A program made the position numbers and the translations under genes. 64,000 nt of DNA from Chrysopilus asiliformis (taxonomy: Eukaryota > Arthropoda > Insecta > Diptera > Rhagionidae). The notes beneath the pieces are model-generated. The model saw nothing but the letters and a program-made list of their open reading frames with translations. It was not told the DNA's origin and did no database searches. Below, piece after piece: positions 22,658 through 33,799 of the stretch. The first letter of the stretch is position 1. Each line of letters begins with the position of its first letter. The DNA is taken from assembly GCA_964034945.1 (NCBI GenBank), contig OZ035961.1, positions 75,332,188-75,396,187 of the forward strand, read 5' to 3'.

Positions 22658-24695
22658 CAGTGTTGGGGCCAGATAATTATTTTTTTATCTAGATAAAGAT
22701 AAAGATAAATGCTCGTAATGTTTATCTAGATAAGATAATAGATAATGAAAATATGAAAGATAATAGATAAGATAAGATAAAAAGCCAAATTATCTAGATA
22801 ATTTTTAGATAAATATTTATTTTGACATTGCACAAAATTCAAAATTACGTACTAAAAAAAATAGCACAAAATTTTTTGCTTTTCTTGATTTCCAATTTAA
22901 ATATAATAAGAAACGAAATAATAATAAAAGAAAACGGATAAGAAACAATAATAAAAGAAAATAAAAGAAAACGGATAACGAAATGATTTTCGGGCTTTTT
23001 CTTCAAAATTACGTTATAATGAACGTTATAGAAATTCAATTCCGTTACCATAACGAAAAACGAAAAAAATATTACGTTTTTTCGTTGTTTATTAGTATTT
23101 CCTTGTTTTGTTCAGTATTATTTTTTGTGAAATTTCCCACAAAAGTTCATCAAGTATAACCCCACAGACATAAAATATAATCAAAAATATTGGAGTAGTT
23201 TTTAATCGTATTTTGATTCTAAATCGGATTTTGTTTTGGCCAGATTCACTCTATTTCTGGAGATACAAAAATGGAAATCTTCTAAGCAAGTTTTTTGGTA
23301 GCGAAAAGATTTTCTTTTTAGTAACTCCAGAAGTAGAGCGAAATTCTATAAAAAAATTCTATATCTTTGATATCAAAATCACGCTTTTGTGGAGACAGTT
23401 TTTTTAATGAACAAAACTTTTGTGTGATTTTTTGTCTTTTGTATTTTTTATTGATTTTTATACCCGTATGGTGAAACCAAAGGGTATATTAACTTTGCCT
23501 TACCGTTTGTAACGCCAAGATCCCGTCATCGCACAAAAAAATGAATTACACCAGTGTGTTTAGAATGATAAAAATATTTAATTTTTGCATGTCCGTCCGT
23601 CTGTCTGTCCGTCCGTCTGTCTGTCCGTCTGTCCGTCTGTCTGTGGCGCGGATTGCGGGCACACGGATTGAGCTAGAGTCTTGAAATTTTGCACAGATCC
23701 GTTTCTCGTAAAATGCGAGGCTAAGTTCGTTAATGGGCAAAAATGGACCATTAGGGGGGGTACCCCCCATACGAACGAAAACGATTTTTGCGAATATCTC
23801 CAAAACAGTGCATCTTATCAAAAAAGTCCAAGAACAAAAGTTGTTTAGAATATGATTCTACATAAAACTTCCATACATCAAAATCCGATTGGAACAAATT
23901 TTAAAAAATCTTATTGGAAAGTTTGACTTCAAAGTGGAATTTTGGTACAACTGTTCGAATTTTGATACGAATATCACCATACGGGTCTCCAATGATTGCC
24001 AGATTGGCAATTATAGCTTTTGTTATGTTTTAACTTAATAATCACATTTTTTCCGTTTTTATTTGTATTTTCTTTTTGCTGAGTTTTATTATTTGTTATA
24101 CAATTTATTTTTATGGAAACTGAACTGAATTACTTTGTGATAAACTATTATTACAGTGCGTTTTTTTGTTTTCAGTTTCAATACAATGTGTAACGGAATA
24201 ATAACATTATAACGTAACGAAATTAAGTTTTTTATCGATACAAAACGAAATAACGTCACGAAATATAAGTTTAATTTTGCTACGTAAGGAAATTTATAAC
24301 GTTATGATTTTTTATTTCGTTCATAGCCCGGTTTACACTTGGCAACAGTTACTGGCAGAACTTTTTTTTATGGACAAGAGAAGAGAGGCGAGGGAAAGAG
24401 TGACACTTCGCTTCCTTGTCCGTAAACAAAAATTGTTGCCAAGTATAAAACTGTTCCTAAAAAAAGTTTTTAGGTTTTCAAAAGTATGCAGAAAACAATT
24501 TCGTTTCAGCATTTTTTCAGATTTAATTTTTTGATTTTCGGTGGTAACGATTATCTCTAGATAACTGGGATTTTCCTTTATCTAGATAAGATAAAGATAA
24601 CTTTTTTGGGGTGTTATCTAGATAAGATAAAGATAACATTTTTTTTTATCTAGATGATTATCTAGATAATTATTATCTAGATAACCCCAACACTG
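22658..24695. mobile_element. hAT-like element (ii), TSD TTAACCAC
   Basis: The 8-bp direct repeat TTAACCAC (22650-22657, 24696-24703) flanks inverted CAGTGTTGGGG ends. Both subterminal zones (22680-22810, 24550-24685) are arrays of the self-complementary motif TTATCTAGATAA and its parts 'gataagataa'. The interior (2,038 bp) lacks a transposase and contains AT-rich 'ataacg' repeats and a complete mini-me-like copy (23457-24036). Confidence 0.9.
23457..24036 (-). repeat. mini-me/DINE-like repeat, full copy
   Basis: On the minus strand it runs from 'aaaacataacaaaagctata' to the hairpin 'tataccc...gggtata', with a GTCY microsatellite at about 23588-23642 and a 'gggggggtacccccc' inverted block at about 23754. 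It is nested in hAT-like element (ii). Its ~90-residue frame is the repeat and microsatellite read through, not a gene. Confidence 0.75.
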
Positions 24696-25335
24696 TTAAC
24701 CACACACAAAAATATAGTTAAGGATTGTAATAAAACCAAAGGATATTATTAATTATAGCTTCATTAACTTACATTATCGGCAAAGTTATATTCAATAATA
24801 TAAAAAACTAAGACAGAAATCAAAATATTCCAAACCATAAAAAGTTCGTTTACCAGCTAAAATTCGGTCTCTGTGCTTAACCTCACTGGCAATGAACAGT
24901 TTATAACTGATGAGTCATGATATGGTCGACCGTATCGAGTGAGGGACAAAAACCAAATTTCGAGATTCTGGGTCATATATTTCGGCGGGAATAGGCTTGT
25001 TAATACTTACCCCTGTTAATTCTAGCCCCGGGTTCCCCTATATATATATTGTTACTTTACAAAATCTGTATGTAGGATGGCTATTAAATCAAACAATAAT
25101 TGATTATTTGAACACGAAATATTTATTTGACTAAACCGTTTTGCAAAATATTTAAAACTGACAATAAATGAAAATAATGTAACTTAATGATTTTAAATAC
25201 TACTACGTTCAACGCATATTTATGTTTTACAAGTAACAAAGTAACCGGGGAAAAACGGGAAAAGGGATATTTGCGTTATCCTTACAGGGCCTTTCGTTTC
25301 GAATTTTGAAATTCCGATACCAGATTCGTGATCAG

Positions 25336-27043
25336 TAGGGCTGCCAAAAATATGCACTAAAAAAGGCGAAATATGCGCATATAATATGCACTAAAAACGG
25401 CAAAATATGCACTTAAATATGCACTTTAAAAACATTCAAAATCCGAAATATAGTATATTTCACCCAAAATAGTGAACGGAACTTGTTAAAATGTGTTTAA
25501 TTCGACTTATGTGGAAAATAAAAAAATTCAAAAATAATAGTCTGTGAAAAAAGATTGACATTTTGACTGACAAAAAAATTTTTTACTTATTGTTTCTAAA
25601 TTGCAACTGTTAAATTTTAAGATATTTCGAAAAGATGTTCAATACTTCATATTGTCTATGGTATAATCGGGGTTAAAACTTGTAGAAAANNNNNNNNNNN
25701 NNNNNNNNNNNNNNNNNNNNNNNNNNNNNNNNNNNNNNNNNNNNNNNNNNNNNNNNNNNNNNNNNNNNNNNNNNNNNNNNNNNNNNNNNNNNNNNNNNNN
25801 NNNNNNNNNNNNNNNNNNNNNNNNNNNNNNNNNNNNNNNNNNNNNNNNNNNNNNNNNNNNNNNNNNNNNNNNNNNNNNNNNNNNNNNNNGTTAAAACTTG
25901 TAGAAAAATCTCAGTTGTGGCTACCACAAAACTTTCTTGCACAAAATTTACGACCCTGCGCAATTTACGCTATAGCCCTATCATTTGTCAACCAAAGACG
26001 ACCTCAAAATGTACAAAATTTGAAATAACTTGAGAACGGTAAAAGATATCGATTTACGGTAAAAGGTAAAAATGTAGAAAATTTCATTGCCTTTAATTCG
26101 TTTTTCAAAAGTTTTTTCGAAAAACTGTTAGTTTGCAAGTAATTCGCAAAAATATATTTTTTAGATTTTAATAAAAATATCTCAATAACGGTAAAAGATA
26201 ATGGATAACTGTAAAAGACAAAATTGTGCAGAATGCCATTCTCATTAATTCACTTCATACATTCAGTCAGCAAAAACCCGTTAATTTTCGAGATAATCGC
26301 AAAAAACTTTTTTTTTTTGGTAATAACGGTTTATCTCGATAACAGTGTGAGATATCGAGTTCTGGCAAAAGACATAGTGTAGGATTTTTTTTTCTCCAGG
26401 TTTTGTCATACTTAACACTACTAAAAATGCGTAGTTTCGGAGTAAATTGAGAAAAACCAATTCGCGATTTTTAAAAAGCCGCCATTTTCGTTACTTCTGG
26501 CTAACGGATTTCCACCAAAAGTTGATAGGATCGTCCCATTCCAGGACCAAATATGCCTATAAAATCTCATAGCTCTATTAGTTTTTGAGAAATCTTGTAC
26601 ACAGACTGACAGACAGAACGACATTTTTTTAATATGATTCCAATCGACTCAGGAGTGATCGGGAAATATTTTTTTTAGGTTAAATTAAAAGGTCGAAATT
26701 TTTCATGAATGCAATACTGTATTATACTTCGTAGAAGAAAGTAAAAACACATATTTATTTATTTTTAATATTTATTCTAGCTGAAACAGTCGAATTATAA
26801 TTTGAATTGTATAAAAAAAATTTGGTTGTTCATGAAAGTTGTAAAATATGCAACTAAATATGCATTATATGCATTTATATGCATTTATATGCAAATATGC
26901 ACTAACGTGTCAAATATGCAAAATATGCAACAACAAGTGACCTTCATTCGCTTCTAAACTTATTGATTCGGATGAATAAAAAACTCCCGGAGCCGAAATC
27001 ATAACGAGAAGAAATATGCAAATGCATATTTTTGGCAGCCCTA
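25336..27043. mobile_element. hAT-like element (iii), TSD GTGATCAG, contains assembly gap
   Basis: GTGATCAG at 25328-25335 and 27044-27051 flanks perfect 21-bp inverted ends beginning TAGGGCTGCCAAAAATATGC. Subterminal zones are arrays of AATATGCA (25350-25430 and 26840-27035). The interior has degenerate ~140-bp units with 'ataacggtaaaagata' (26030-26360), which recur inverted at 47930-48175. No transposase is visible, although up to ~200 bp is represented by N. Confidence 0.92.
25690..25889. other. 200-N assembly gap with an 18-bp overlap at its edges
   Basis: Exactly 200 N. The 18 bases before the gap (25672-25689, GTTAAAACTTGTAGAAAA) are repeated immediately after it (25890-25907). The two contigs probably overlap and little or no sequence is missing, or the gap spans a short tandem repeat. 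Confidence 0.85.
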
Positions 27044-27535
27044 GTGATCAGCGACCCCAAAAACCCCATAATGGTAATTTTTCCGGGGAAAAATGGGAAA
27101 AAGGATATTTGCGTAATCCTTACAGGACCTTCCGTTTCGAATTTTGAAATTCCGATACCAGATTCGTGATCAGCGACCCCAAAAACCCCATAATGGTAAT
27201 TTTTCCGGGGAAAAATGGGAAAAAGGATATTTGCGTAATCCTTACAGGACCTTCCGTTTCGAATTTTGAAATCTAACATAGCTAAAAACCTGCTCCTGGC
27301 AACGCAGATCATTTTGCAAAAAACCGCGTCAAAATCGGTCCAGTAGTTTTTGAGTTTTGTAATCTCAAACGGACAAACAAACAGACAGACAGACAGACAA
27401 ACATCCATTTTTATATATATAGATATCATATAGGAGTAGGTTAGGTTAGGTTAGGTTAGAGTGGCTGCCAAAAAGGCACACTTAGGCCAGAAATGGCCCA
27501 TTGTGATACCACGCGAATCTTGACGATCCATTTCT

Positions 27536-30500
27536 CTATACCTCGAACCATTTGGAGCTTCTGATGAAGCGGAGTAGATCTGCAACGCTTGTGGCGCTTA
27601 GGTCTTCTAGATCGTTTAGGAAGAAACTACCCAAATGAGTTCTTCTGCGTTGAGCTAGTGCTGGGCAATGACGACTCCTCTTCGTCCACATCCCCACAGC
27701 TTCTACAAAAGTCGTTTGAGCCTGTCGGCATGTCTGCCTATTAGGCAGTGCCCTGTTATTATTCCCACTACCGTGCTGATCGCATTTCTTTGTAGTGAGA
27801 GGAGTCTACTGGAGCGTTTTTTGTCTAGCTTAGGCCAGATACGTTTGGTGACGGTACACGTTCTCTCCCGTGGCCATCTCTGGTTTGCATTGTTTAGCGT
27901 TTCAGAACTTAGTATGAGTTTGCACGTTGCCAGAGGTATGCCTATATTCTCTTTTGCAGGTAGAGTTGGCGCAATCGTGCCTCTCCTAGCAAGTTCGTCC
28001 GCTTTCTCGTTCCCATCTATGTCACTATGTCCTGGCACCCAAACGATGTTGATGCCTTACACTCCCGTGCCACCTTTGATGTGAGTGCGATAGATTCTAG
28101 GGATTTTATTGCCGCTTGGCTGTCAGTCAAAATGCTAATATCTCTAGATGATACAACATTATTTTTGAGCCACTCGGTGACGTCTTTGATTGCCATCATT
28201 TCGGCCTGAAATACGCTACAGTGATCCGGTAGGCGGAGGCATTGACTGATCTTTAAATGACCAGAGTAGATCCCCCTGCCCACTCTCCCATCCAGTTTGG
28301 ATCCATCTGTGTAAAAGTGTACTGTGCTACAGTTTTGTATAGTACCATCCTCCCATTGTTGCCTGGAAGGGATGATAGTGGTGAAGTTCCTTTCAAAGAA
28401 CGGTTTGGATATAGTATAATCTATATTTCTCGGGACTTCCTGAAAATTATTATGAATACTGGAATGCCCTTTTTCAGTACTATACCATGTTAATGAGGCT
28501 TTTAGTCTTATGGCTGCGCGTGCCGCCATCTGCTTGCCGTATAGGTCTAGGGGAACCAAATGTAGAAGGGTTTCCAGTGCCTTCGTGGGAGTCGTTCTCA
28601 ATGCTCCGCTTATGCACACTGACGCCATTCTTTGTATTTTCCCTAGCAAACCTCGGTGTACGACTTTATCTAAAGCTGTCCACCAGACGATTACCCCATA
28701 CATAAGTATGGGTCTGATAACGGACGTGTAGAGCCAGTGAACCATGTATGGTTTCATTTCCCATTTTGAACCAATGGCTCGTTTACACGAGTAGAGGGCC
28801 ACTGAGGCTTTTTTAACCCTTTTCTGAGTATTCAATTTCCAGTCTAGCTTCCTATCTAGAATAATACCCAGGTATTTGGCCCTGTCTGTCCAGACTAGGC
28901 TGCTACCATTTATGGAGGGTGGGTCGATTTGAGGAATTTTATATTTCCTGGTGAAGAGGACTATTTCGGTTTTCAGCGGATTAACCGCTAAACCGCATTT
29001 GTTGGTCCAGGTAGTTAGTTTATAGAGAGCGTTCTGAGTTAGCTCTTTCAATGTTGTAGGATACTTTCCTGAAAAAGCTATAGCAACGTCGTCCGCGTAA
29101 GCTACCACTTCGCAGCCCTCCACTTCCAGGATTTGAAGCAATTCGTTAATTGCTAGTATCCAGAGAAGTGGGGAAAGTACTCCCCCTTGTGGGGTTCCTC
29201 TCTTTACATATCTTCTTGCAGATGAGTTCCCCAGCTTTGAATTGATAATCCTGCCTGTTAGCATTAGATTTATCAGTTCGCCTATGGGAACCTCTACCCC
29301 GAGATACTGTAATGCTCCCATGATAGCCCCGGGTGCGACATTGTTAAAAGCCCCTTCAATATCTAGGAAGGTAACCATTGTATATTCCTTGAGGTCCAGT
29401 GATTTTTCTATTGTGTGAACCAGAGTATGCATAGCTGTCTCCACGGACTTGCCCTTGCAGTATGCGTGTTGAGATGTAGATAACTTATTTGGGTCAATTT
29501 TTTGACGTATATGAGTATCTAACAGTCTTTCTAGTGTCTTCAGAAGAAAAGACGAGAGGCTGATCGGTCTGAGATCCTTAGGTGAGCTATGTGTGTTTTT
29601 CCCTGCCTTGGGGATAAAAACGACGTTGACCTCTGTCCATTTTAAGGGAATATAGACTAGGGTAATGCAGGCTTGGAAAATTGTTTCGAGCCAGGGGAGG
29701 GCTAAGTCTCAAACTTTCTGGATTTCAGCTGGTATTATACCGTCCGGTCCGGGTGACTTAAACGGTGTAAAACTCTTAATTGCCCAAGTAATTTTTGTTT
29801 TATCGAGGAGTTTGCTATGAAGCCTGTTCTCCTCTCTTTTTATCGGAATCTCCCTTCCTGGTGAGTCCTTAGAGCATCCCGGGAAATGGGTATCCATTAA
29901 GAGTTCTAGGGTTTCCAGGCTAGAACATGTCCATGTTTCGTCAGCTTTTTTTAGATAGCTGGGCATATTAGGAGAGGTAGAGAGGATTTTCCGAAGCCTA
30001 GCTGCTTCAGAGCACTCTTCTATTTTACCACAGAAGAGTTCCCAGGACTTACGCTGGGCTTTCCTCACCTCTTTTTTCAGGGTTCTCAACATCCCTTTAT
30101 AAGAGTCCCAATCCTGTTGCAGTCTGGTACTTTTCGCTTTGTTGAAGAGCCTACGACTTTCCTTTCTGAGAGTCATAAGCTCCGGGGACCACCATGGCGG
30201 TCTTTTTTTGCCCCTTGGCTTACTCTCCGGGCAGGATAGGTCCATTGCTCCATTAAATGCCTTGGTTAGGTCCTCCACCATAGAATCCACATCCTGAGCC
30301 GTGGTGGGGGGTTTAGGAGTGCCCATAGGCAGCAGTCTGTTAAACGTGTCTCTATACAGGCCCCAGTTTGTCCTTCTTCGATTCCTAAAAATCGGAGGGG
30401 TTGGGGGCTGTATGTCGAGGCCGAATTGAATATATCTATGATCTGAGAAAGAGTGTTCCTTCAAAACCCTCCAGTCCTTGACCATGCAGGAGATGGAGTC

Positions 30501-31072
30501 AGAGACTAAGGTAATATCTAGAACCTCTTGTCTGTTAGTAGTAACGAAGGTGGGTTCATTGCCAACGTTACAGATGTTTAGGTTAGTACTTAGAATATAT
30601 TCAAAAAGTGACTCACCTCTGTCGTTTATGTCCGTACTTCCCCAGACTATGTGATGCGCGTTAACATCACCTCCGATAAGAAGCCCGGTTTTATGTAGAC
30701 CAGCGTCGGCGACAAGCCTCCCCAGATTATTCGGTGGCAGGGGCCTTCCTGGTCGTGGGCGAGATAGGTCGAAGTTAGCCAGAGGCTGGTCGAGGCTAGC
30801 TCCAGCTTGATCGTAACCATATCTCTATCGCTGTAAGTTGGGAGTAGAAATGCGTTAAGGTTATGTTTTACCAATAAGCAAGCTCTTGGATTACCTTTAT
30901 TCCTATCGTATATGAGCTTATAGCCCGGTGAGTTGAGTCCACAAACCATGTTCCTTGCCACCCATGGTTCCTGGATCAACACGATGTCTTCTCCTCCTGT
31001 AGTCAGTCGGAGAAGTAAGGAGGCGGATGCCATTTTAGAATGGTGGAGATTTATCTGTAGCAGCCGCAGCAT
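27536..31072 (-). pseudogene. LINE ORF2: endonuclease, reverse transcriptase, RNase H (broken)
   Basis: Starts MLRLLQINLHHSK at 31072. The endonuclease shows IQEPW, then GGDVNAHHIVWGS and SDHRY. The reverse transcriptase shows SPGPDGI, FLDIEGAFNNV, RGTPQGGVLSP and the catalytic YADDV (about 29090). RNase H shows YTDGSK, QAEMMAI, TDSQAA and VPGHSDIDGNEKADELA. A C-terminal DFCRSC knuckle follows, and the frame would end SSKWFEV at 27536. Lesions: a frameshift near 30740, an in-frame TGA at 29709-29711, a frameshift near 28055, and at least one more at about 27700. ORF2 is therefore dead although ORF1 remains open. The protein would nick the target and copy its own RNA; RNase H supports LOA-like over Jockey proper. 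Confidence 0.9.
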
Positions 31073-32831
31073 TAGAACTACTGGCCCCAGATACCTCGAC
31101 CCCAGATCTTGTGTTGGTGTCTTCTTCTGACTCCGACTCGAGCAGAAGAAGACCTCTGAGTTCCTCAGCCATTCCCGAGCTCGATGACTGATAGCCATCT
31201 TCCAGCTGGAAAGAGTTGAGGCTCAAAGTGTCAGCAGCCGTTTCCGTCTCTGCTGGCCTTATCAAAGTGTCAGCAGCCGTTTCCGTCTCTGCTGGCATTA
31301 TCAAAGTCTCAGCAGCCGTTTCCGTCTCTGCTGTTTCGGGCATTATCGGACAGGTCTTCTCTGCCTCCTCCTTGTCCTTCTGGTAGACCTTCAGAGTGAT
31401 CGAGCCGAAGCCATAACTGATCACCCCTCCGGTTTCCGCTAGAGGATCCAAGGACTCCTTGTTCACCACAATAATGGCTGCCCGAGAGTCACCCCTTGGC
31501 TCTTCCAGCTTTGCTACCTTCCAGTTGTGGGTTGGCAGAGAAGGGTTGCTGACCTTCACAATCTCCAAAATTGTGGTTGGATCGGAAGGTTCAACAGGGA
31601 TCCAAGCGCGTGTCCTTGGTCTGCTCGGGATCTCATCCCTAGCAACGACTTCCAGATCCGCGCCCGGCCAGACCTCCCCGAGTTTGGAGACGGCTGTCCG
31701 TAGTAGCTCGGCTGATCTGGGATCTGCACAAGCTACTAATTTGACATGTCCTTGGTGATAACCACCATCGCGACATGTGGGGACGGGCCCAGGGTTTTCC
31801 CTGAGAATCTCGAGGAAGTTTGTGGCCAGCGCAACCTCGACTTTCCTCCATTGGGCGATGGAGATAGTGCCGTCATCGTGACTTTTGTCCACGACTGCCA
31901 TCACCAGCTGATCTTTCAGAAGCTCGCTGAACTGCTTCTTTTGGGAGAGTGGCTGTGTCTTGGCCCTCTTCGGGTCGGTTCTGTCCATAGGCGCTTCGTC
32001 AGTAGACCTCGGTATTTTCGACGCGGGGTTGCTACCCGAATTAGCCGTTGTCTCGGAGATGACCGATTCGGCCCACTCCAACTGTTTCCTGTCGTGGGCA
32101 GTCCGTTTCTGTACAGGTATCTGTCCCAGTCTAGCCAATACTCTGAAAGCTGTCCTTCTACGGCGATATGCTTTCCCGAAGGAGGTTTGTTGCGAGCTTG
32201 AGGCTGCGCAACCCGCTTCCTTCGAAGTGGTCGGCGCGTTGAGCGCTTTCGACGGCGCAGTCAGCTTGGTAGGCGCGGAAGGCGCTTTTGGCGGCGCGTT
32301 TAGCGCATTTGACGGCGGTTGATGTCGCGCTGTATTTGGCGCACTAGGCGCTTCTTTGGGCGCGTTTAGCGCATTTTTGGGCGCGTTTAGCGCTTTTATC
32401 GTGTCTCCGGTTTTGCTTGAGCCAGGCTTGGTGACCAAAGCTCTTGCGCCGCCTTCCGACACCGAGGGTTTTTTGGGACCTTGTTTCCGAGTTGCCCCGA
32501 CAAGCGCACCAGATCCAGGTTTGGTGGCCAAAGACCTAGTGGCACCCGCCGCGGGTTTCCCAGAAACAGTTCCTAGGGGTGGTTTTTCCGGCTTTTTGAG
32601 AGATCCGGTCTCTTTTGGATTGGATCTTTTTACGGAGAGATCCTTCTCCGTGGACCCTATTAGGGAGGGGTCCTTCTCCGCAGAAGTTGATGGCTCTATT
32701 TTGGTCCCACGAGTATTGGAGAAAGAATGTCCGCACCTGCAGAGCTCCTTTACAGGTGTAAGGCTGCTTGAAACTGGAGGGCGCCAGGTATCCAGAGTTC
32801 GCATATTCGTGACTAGTATCCCACTAGCCAT
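31035..32831 (-). CDS. LINE ORF1 protein (gag-like)
   Basis: An uninterrupted 598-residue frame (starts MASGILVTNMRTL), ending in KSPPF and overlapping ORF2 by 38 bp. Residues ~150-220 are a low-complexity Ala/Pro/Asn tract built from repeats of ALNAPK/APSAP. The middle to C-terminal part (about 325-510) has the globular block KVEVALATNFLEIL...AWIPVEP...ISYGFGSITLKVYQ. It recalls the DUF4780 domain seen in insect LOA-like ORF1 proteins (recalled, not searched). A second short repeat, AETETAADTL, occurs about three times near 520-550. It probably coats the RNA in ribonucleoprotein particles. No CCHC knuckle was seen. The ATG could lie elsewhere; this is the first Met of the frame. Confidence 0.85.
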   Translation of the reverse strand: MASGILVTNMRTLDTWRPPVSSSLTPVKELCRCGHSFSNTRGTKIEPSTSAEKDPSLIGSTEKDLSVKRSNPKETGSLKKPEKPPLGTVSGKPAAGATRSLATKPGSGALVGATRKQGPKKPSVSEGGARALVTKPGSSKTGDTIKALNAPKNALNAPKEAPSAPNTARHQPPSNALNAPPKAPSAPTKLTAPSKALNAPTTSKEAGCAASSSQQTSFGKAYRRRRTAFRVLARLGQIPVQKRTAHDRKQLEWAESVISETTANSGSNPASKIPRSTDEAPMDRTDPKRAKTQPLSQKKQFSELLKDQLVMAVVDKSHDDGTISIAQWRKVEVALATNFLEILRENPGPVPTCRDGGYHQGHVKLVACADPRSAELLRTAVSKLGEVWPGADLEVVARDEIPSRPRTRAWIPVEPSDPTTILEIVKVSNPSLPTHNWKVAKLEEPRGDSRAAIIVVNKESLDPLAETGGVISYGFGSITLKVYQKDKEEAEKTCPIMPETAETETAAETLIMPAETETAADTLIRPAETETAADTLSLNSFQLEDGYQSSSSGMAEELRGLLLLESESEEDTNTRSGVEVSGASSSNAAAATDKSPPF

Positions 32832-33123
32832 TCATCCATCGGCATATGCTGTTCCACCTTGGATTGGGGTTTTTTGTCAAGGGTTTCTCCTTTAGCGTCG
32901 CATTTTAGCTTAGAATAACTAGTTACCAGTGATCGCCACGGGGAGGCAATGCGTACACTTGCGAATCGTAACAGGGTTGACCCTCTGCTACAACCATCGA
33001 TCCCCTCCCCACTGCCCGAAACATGACCGGAACAGTGATGAAGGACCTCGATGCTGTTACAGGTTACGGGGCCGACAGCAAGCTGCCAACCTATTCCCCC
33101 CCGCAACAGACGCCTGATCACCT

Positions 33124-33200
33124 ATATAGGAGTATATAAGATTAGTATATATATAGGAGTATATAAGATATATATATAGGAGTATATAAGATTAGTTTGT
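33124..33200. repeat. Tandem 'tatataggagtatataag' repeat, LINE target
   Basis: About three copies of a TATA-rich unit with 'ggagtatataagat'. The LINE inserted at the first copy, leaving the related 'atatcatataggagta' on its other side at 27422-27438. Confidence 0.7.
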
Positions 33201-33249
33201 AACGCATTGAACCATTTGTCGGATATAACACCAGGAGGTTAGGGATGAC

Positions 33250-33790
33250 AAAAGATTTTGACTTCCGCATGTCCGTCCGTGAACGCCATAACTTTCGAAA
33301 GGATTGAGCTATAGACTTGAAATTTTGTACAAACGCGTTTTTCGTAAATGGCAAGCTCTTGAATGACCAAAATCGGACCATTTCTTGCACGAGCAAAATC
33401 GGACAATCCTCCGTAGAAACGAAACAGCTTTTTGCAATTTTCTCGAAAACGGTGAGTCATATTGAAAAATTTATCAAGGTAAATTGTATTTAAAATAGGA
33501 TTTTAAATAAATCATGCATACACCAAAATCCAATGGGACCACTACTTCCCGCTCTCAAATACACATGGAATACTTTGTTTCTGTTTTCTCGAAAACTGTC
33601 CATCGTATTGAAAATTTAAGAAGATTAAATGTTTTTAGAATATGATTTTAGATAACTTATCTATACATCAAAATCCAGTTGGACCACTTCTTTCCCCTCC
33701 CTCCTGCAAATTGAATACTATTTTTTTTCTATTCTCTCGAAAACTGTAAGTCGTATTGAAAACATTATAAAGGCAAAATCTGTTTTTATC
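33250..33790 (-). repeat. Degenerate mini-me-related repeat with ~140-156-bp tandem units
   Basis: The string 'tctcgaaaac' recurs at about 33441, 33597 and 33735. Each time it leads into 'cgtattgaaaa' and then an 'acaccaaaatcca.tggga' block. The same word order occurs once in the mini-me-like copies ('atctcaaaaacggtgcatc' then 'catcaaaatccgattgg'), and the flank near 33270 has a short GTCCGTCC tract. I read this as an expanded, diverged relative. Confidence 0.55.
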
Positions 33791-33799
33791 TCGACAACG

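Larger units (their letters stand above)
22051..25039. mobile_element. ~3-kb TIR element with TA duplication (outer layer)
   Basis: Ends GGGGAAGCCGGGGCTAGTAT and, reversed, GGGGAACCCGGGGCTAGAAT (25 of ~27 bp match), flanked by TA. Internal copies of the 'ggggctagttttaaca' motif occur near 22240-22290 and 22590-22630 in both orientations, so the inner TIR motif is reused as a subterminal repeat. No transposase. A hAT-like element (22658-24695) is inserted; without it the element is ~0.95 kb. Confidence 0.72.
25241..27424 (-). mobile_element. Helitron-like element with 122-bp tandem units, split by a hAT insertion
   Basis: On the minus strand the 5' end is at about 27424 ('tctatatatataaaaatgg' followed by a GTCT tract and 'ctactggaccgattttgacg', the usual Helitron leader). 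It leads into tandem units of 122 bp (copies starting 27044 and 27166, and a further one at 25241-25335). Units carry 'aaaaggatatttgcg', 'ttccgtttcgaattttg' and 'cagcgaccccaaaaacccc'. The hAT-like element 25336-27043 sits inside one unit and duplicated GTGATCAG. The 3' end was not found. Confidence 0.6.
27439..33123 (-). mobile_element. LOA-like non-LTR retrotransposon (LINE)
   Basis: A nearly full-length 5.7-kb element on the minus strand, with ATATAGGAGTA at 27428-27438 and 33124-33134 as target-site duplication. It has a 5' UTR (~290 bp), ORF1 (32831-31035), a 38-bp overlapping ORF2 (31072-27536, broken) and a 3' tail of (CCTAA)n instead of poly(A). It was inserted into a 'tatataggagtatataag' tandem repeat. 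Apurinic-type endonuclease, reverse transcriptase and RNase H together fit the LOA/I side of the Jockey-R1 superfamily. On the plus strand several long frames are shadows of it. Confidence 0.9.

Noticed and set aside
27668..28493. Plus-strand frames of 60-138 residues opposite ORF2
   Set aside because: They are antisense shadows of the RNase H region of the LINE.
31459..32895. Plus-strand frames of 99-179 residues opposite the LINE
   Set aside because: They mirror ORF1 of the LINE on the other strand and have no motifs of their own.
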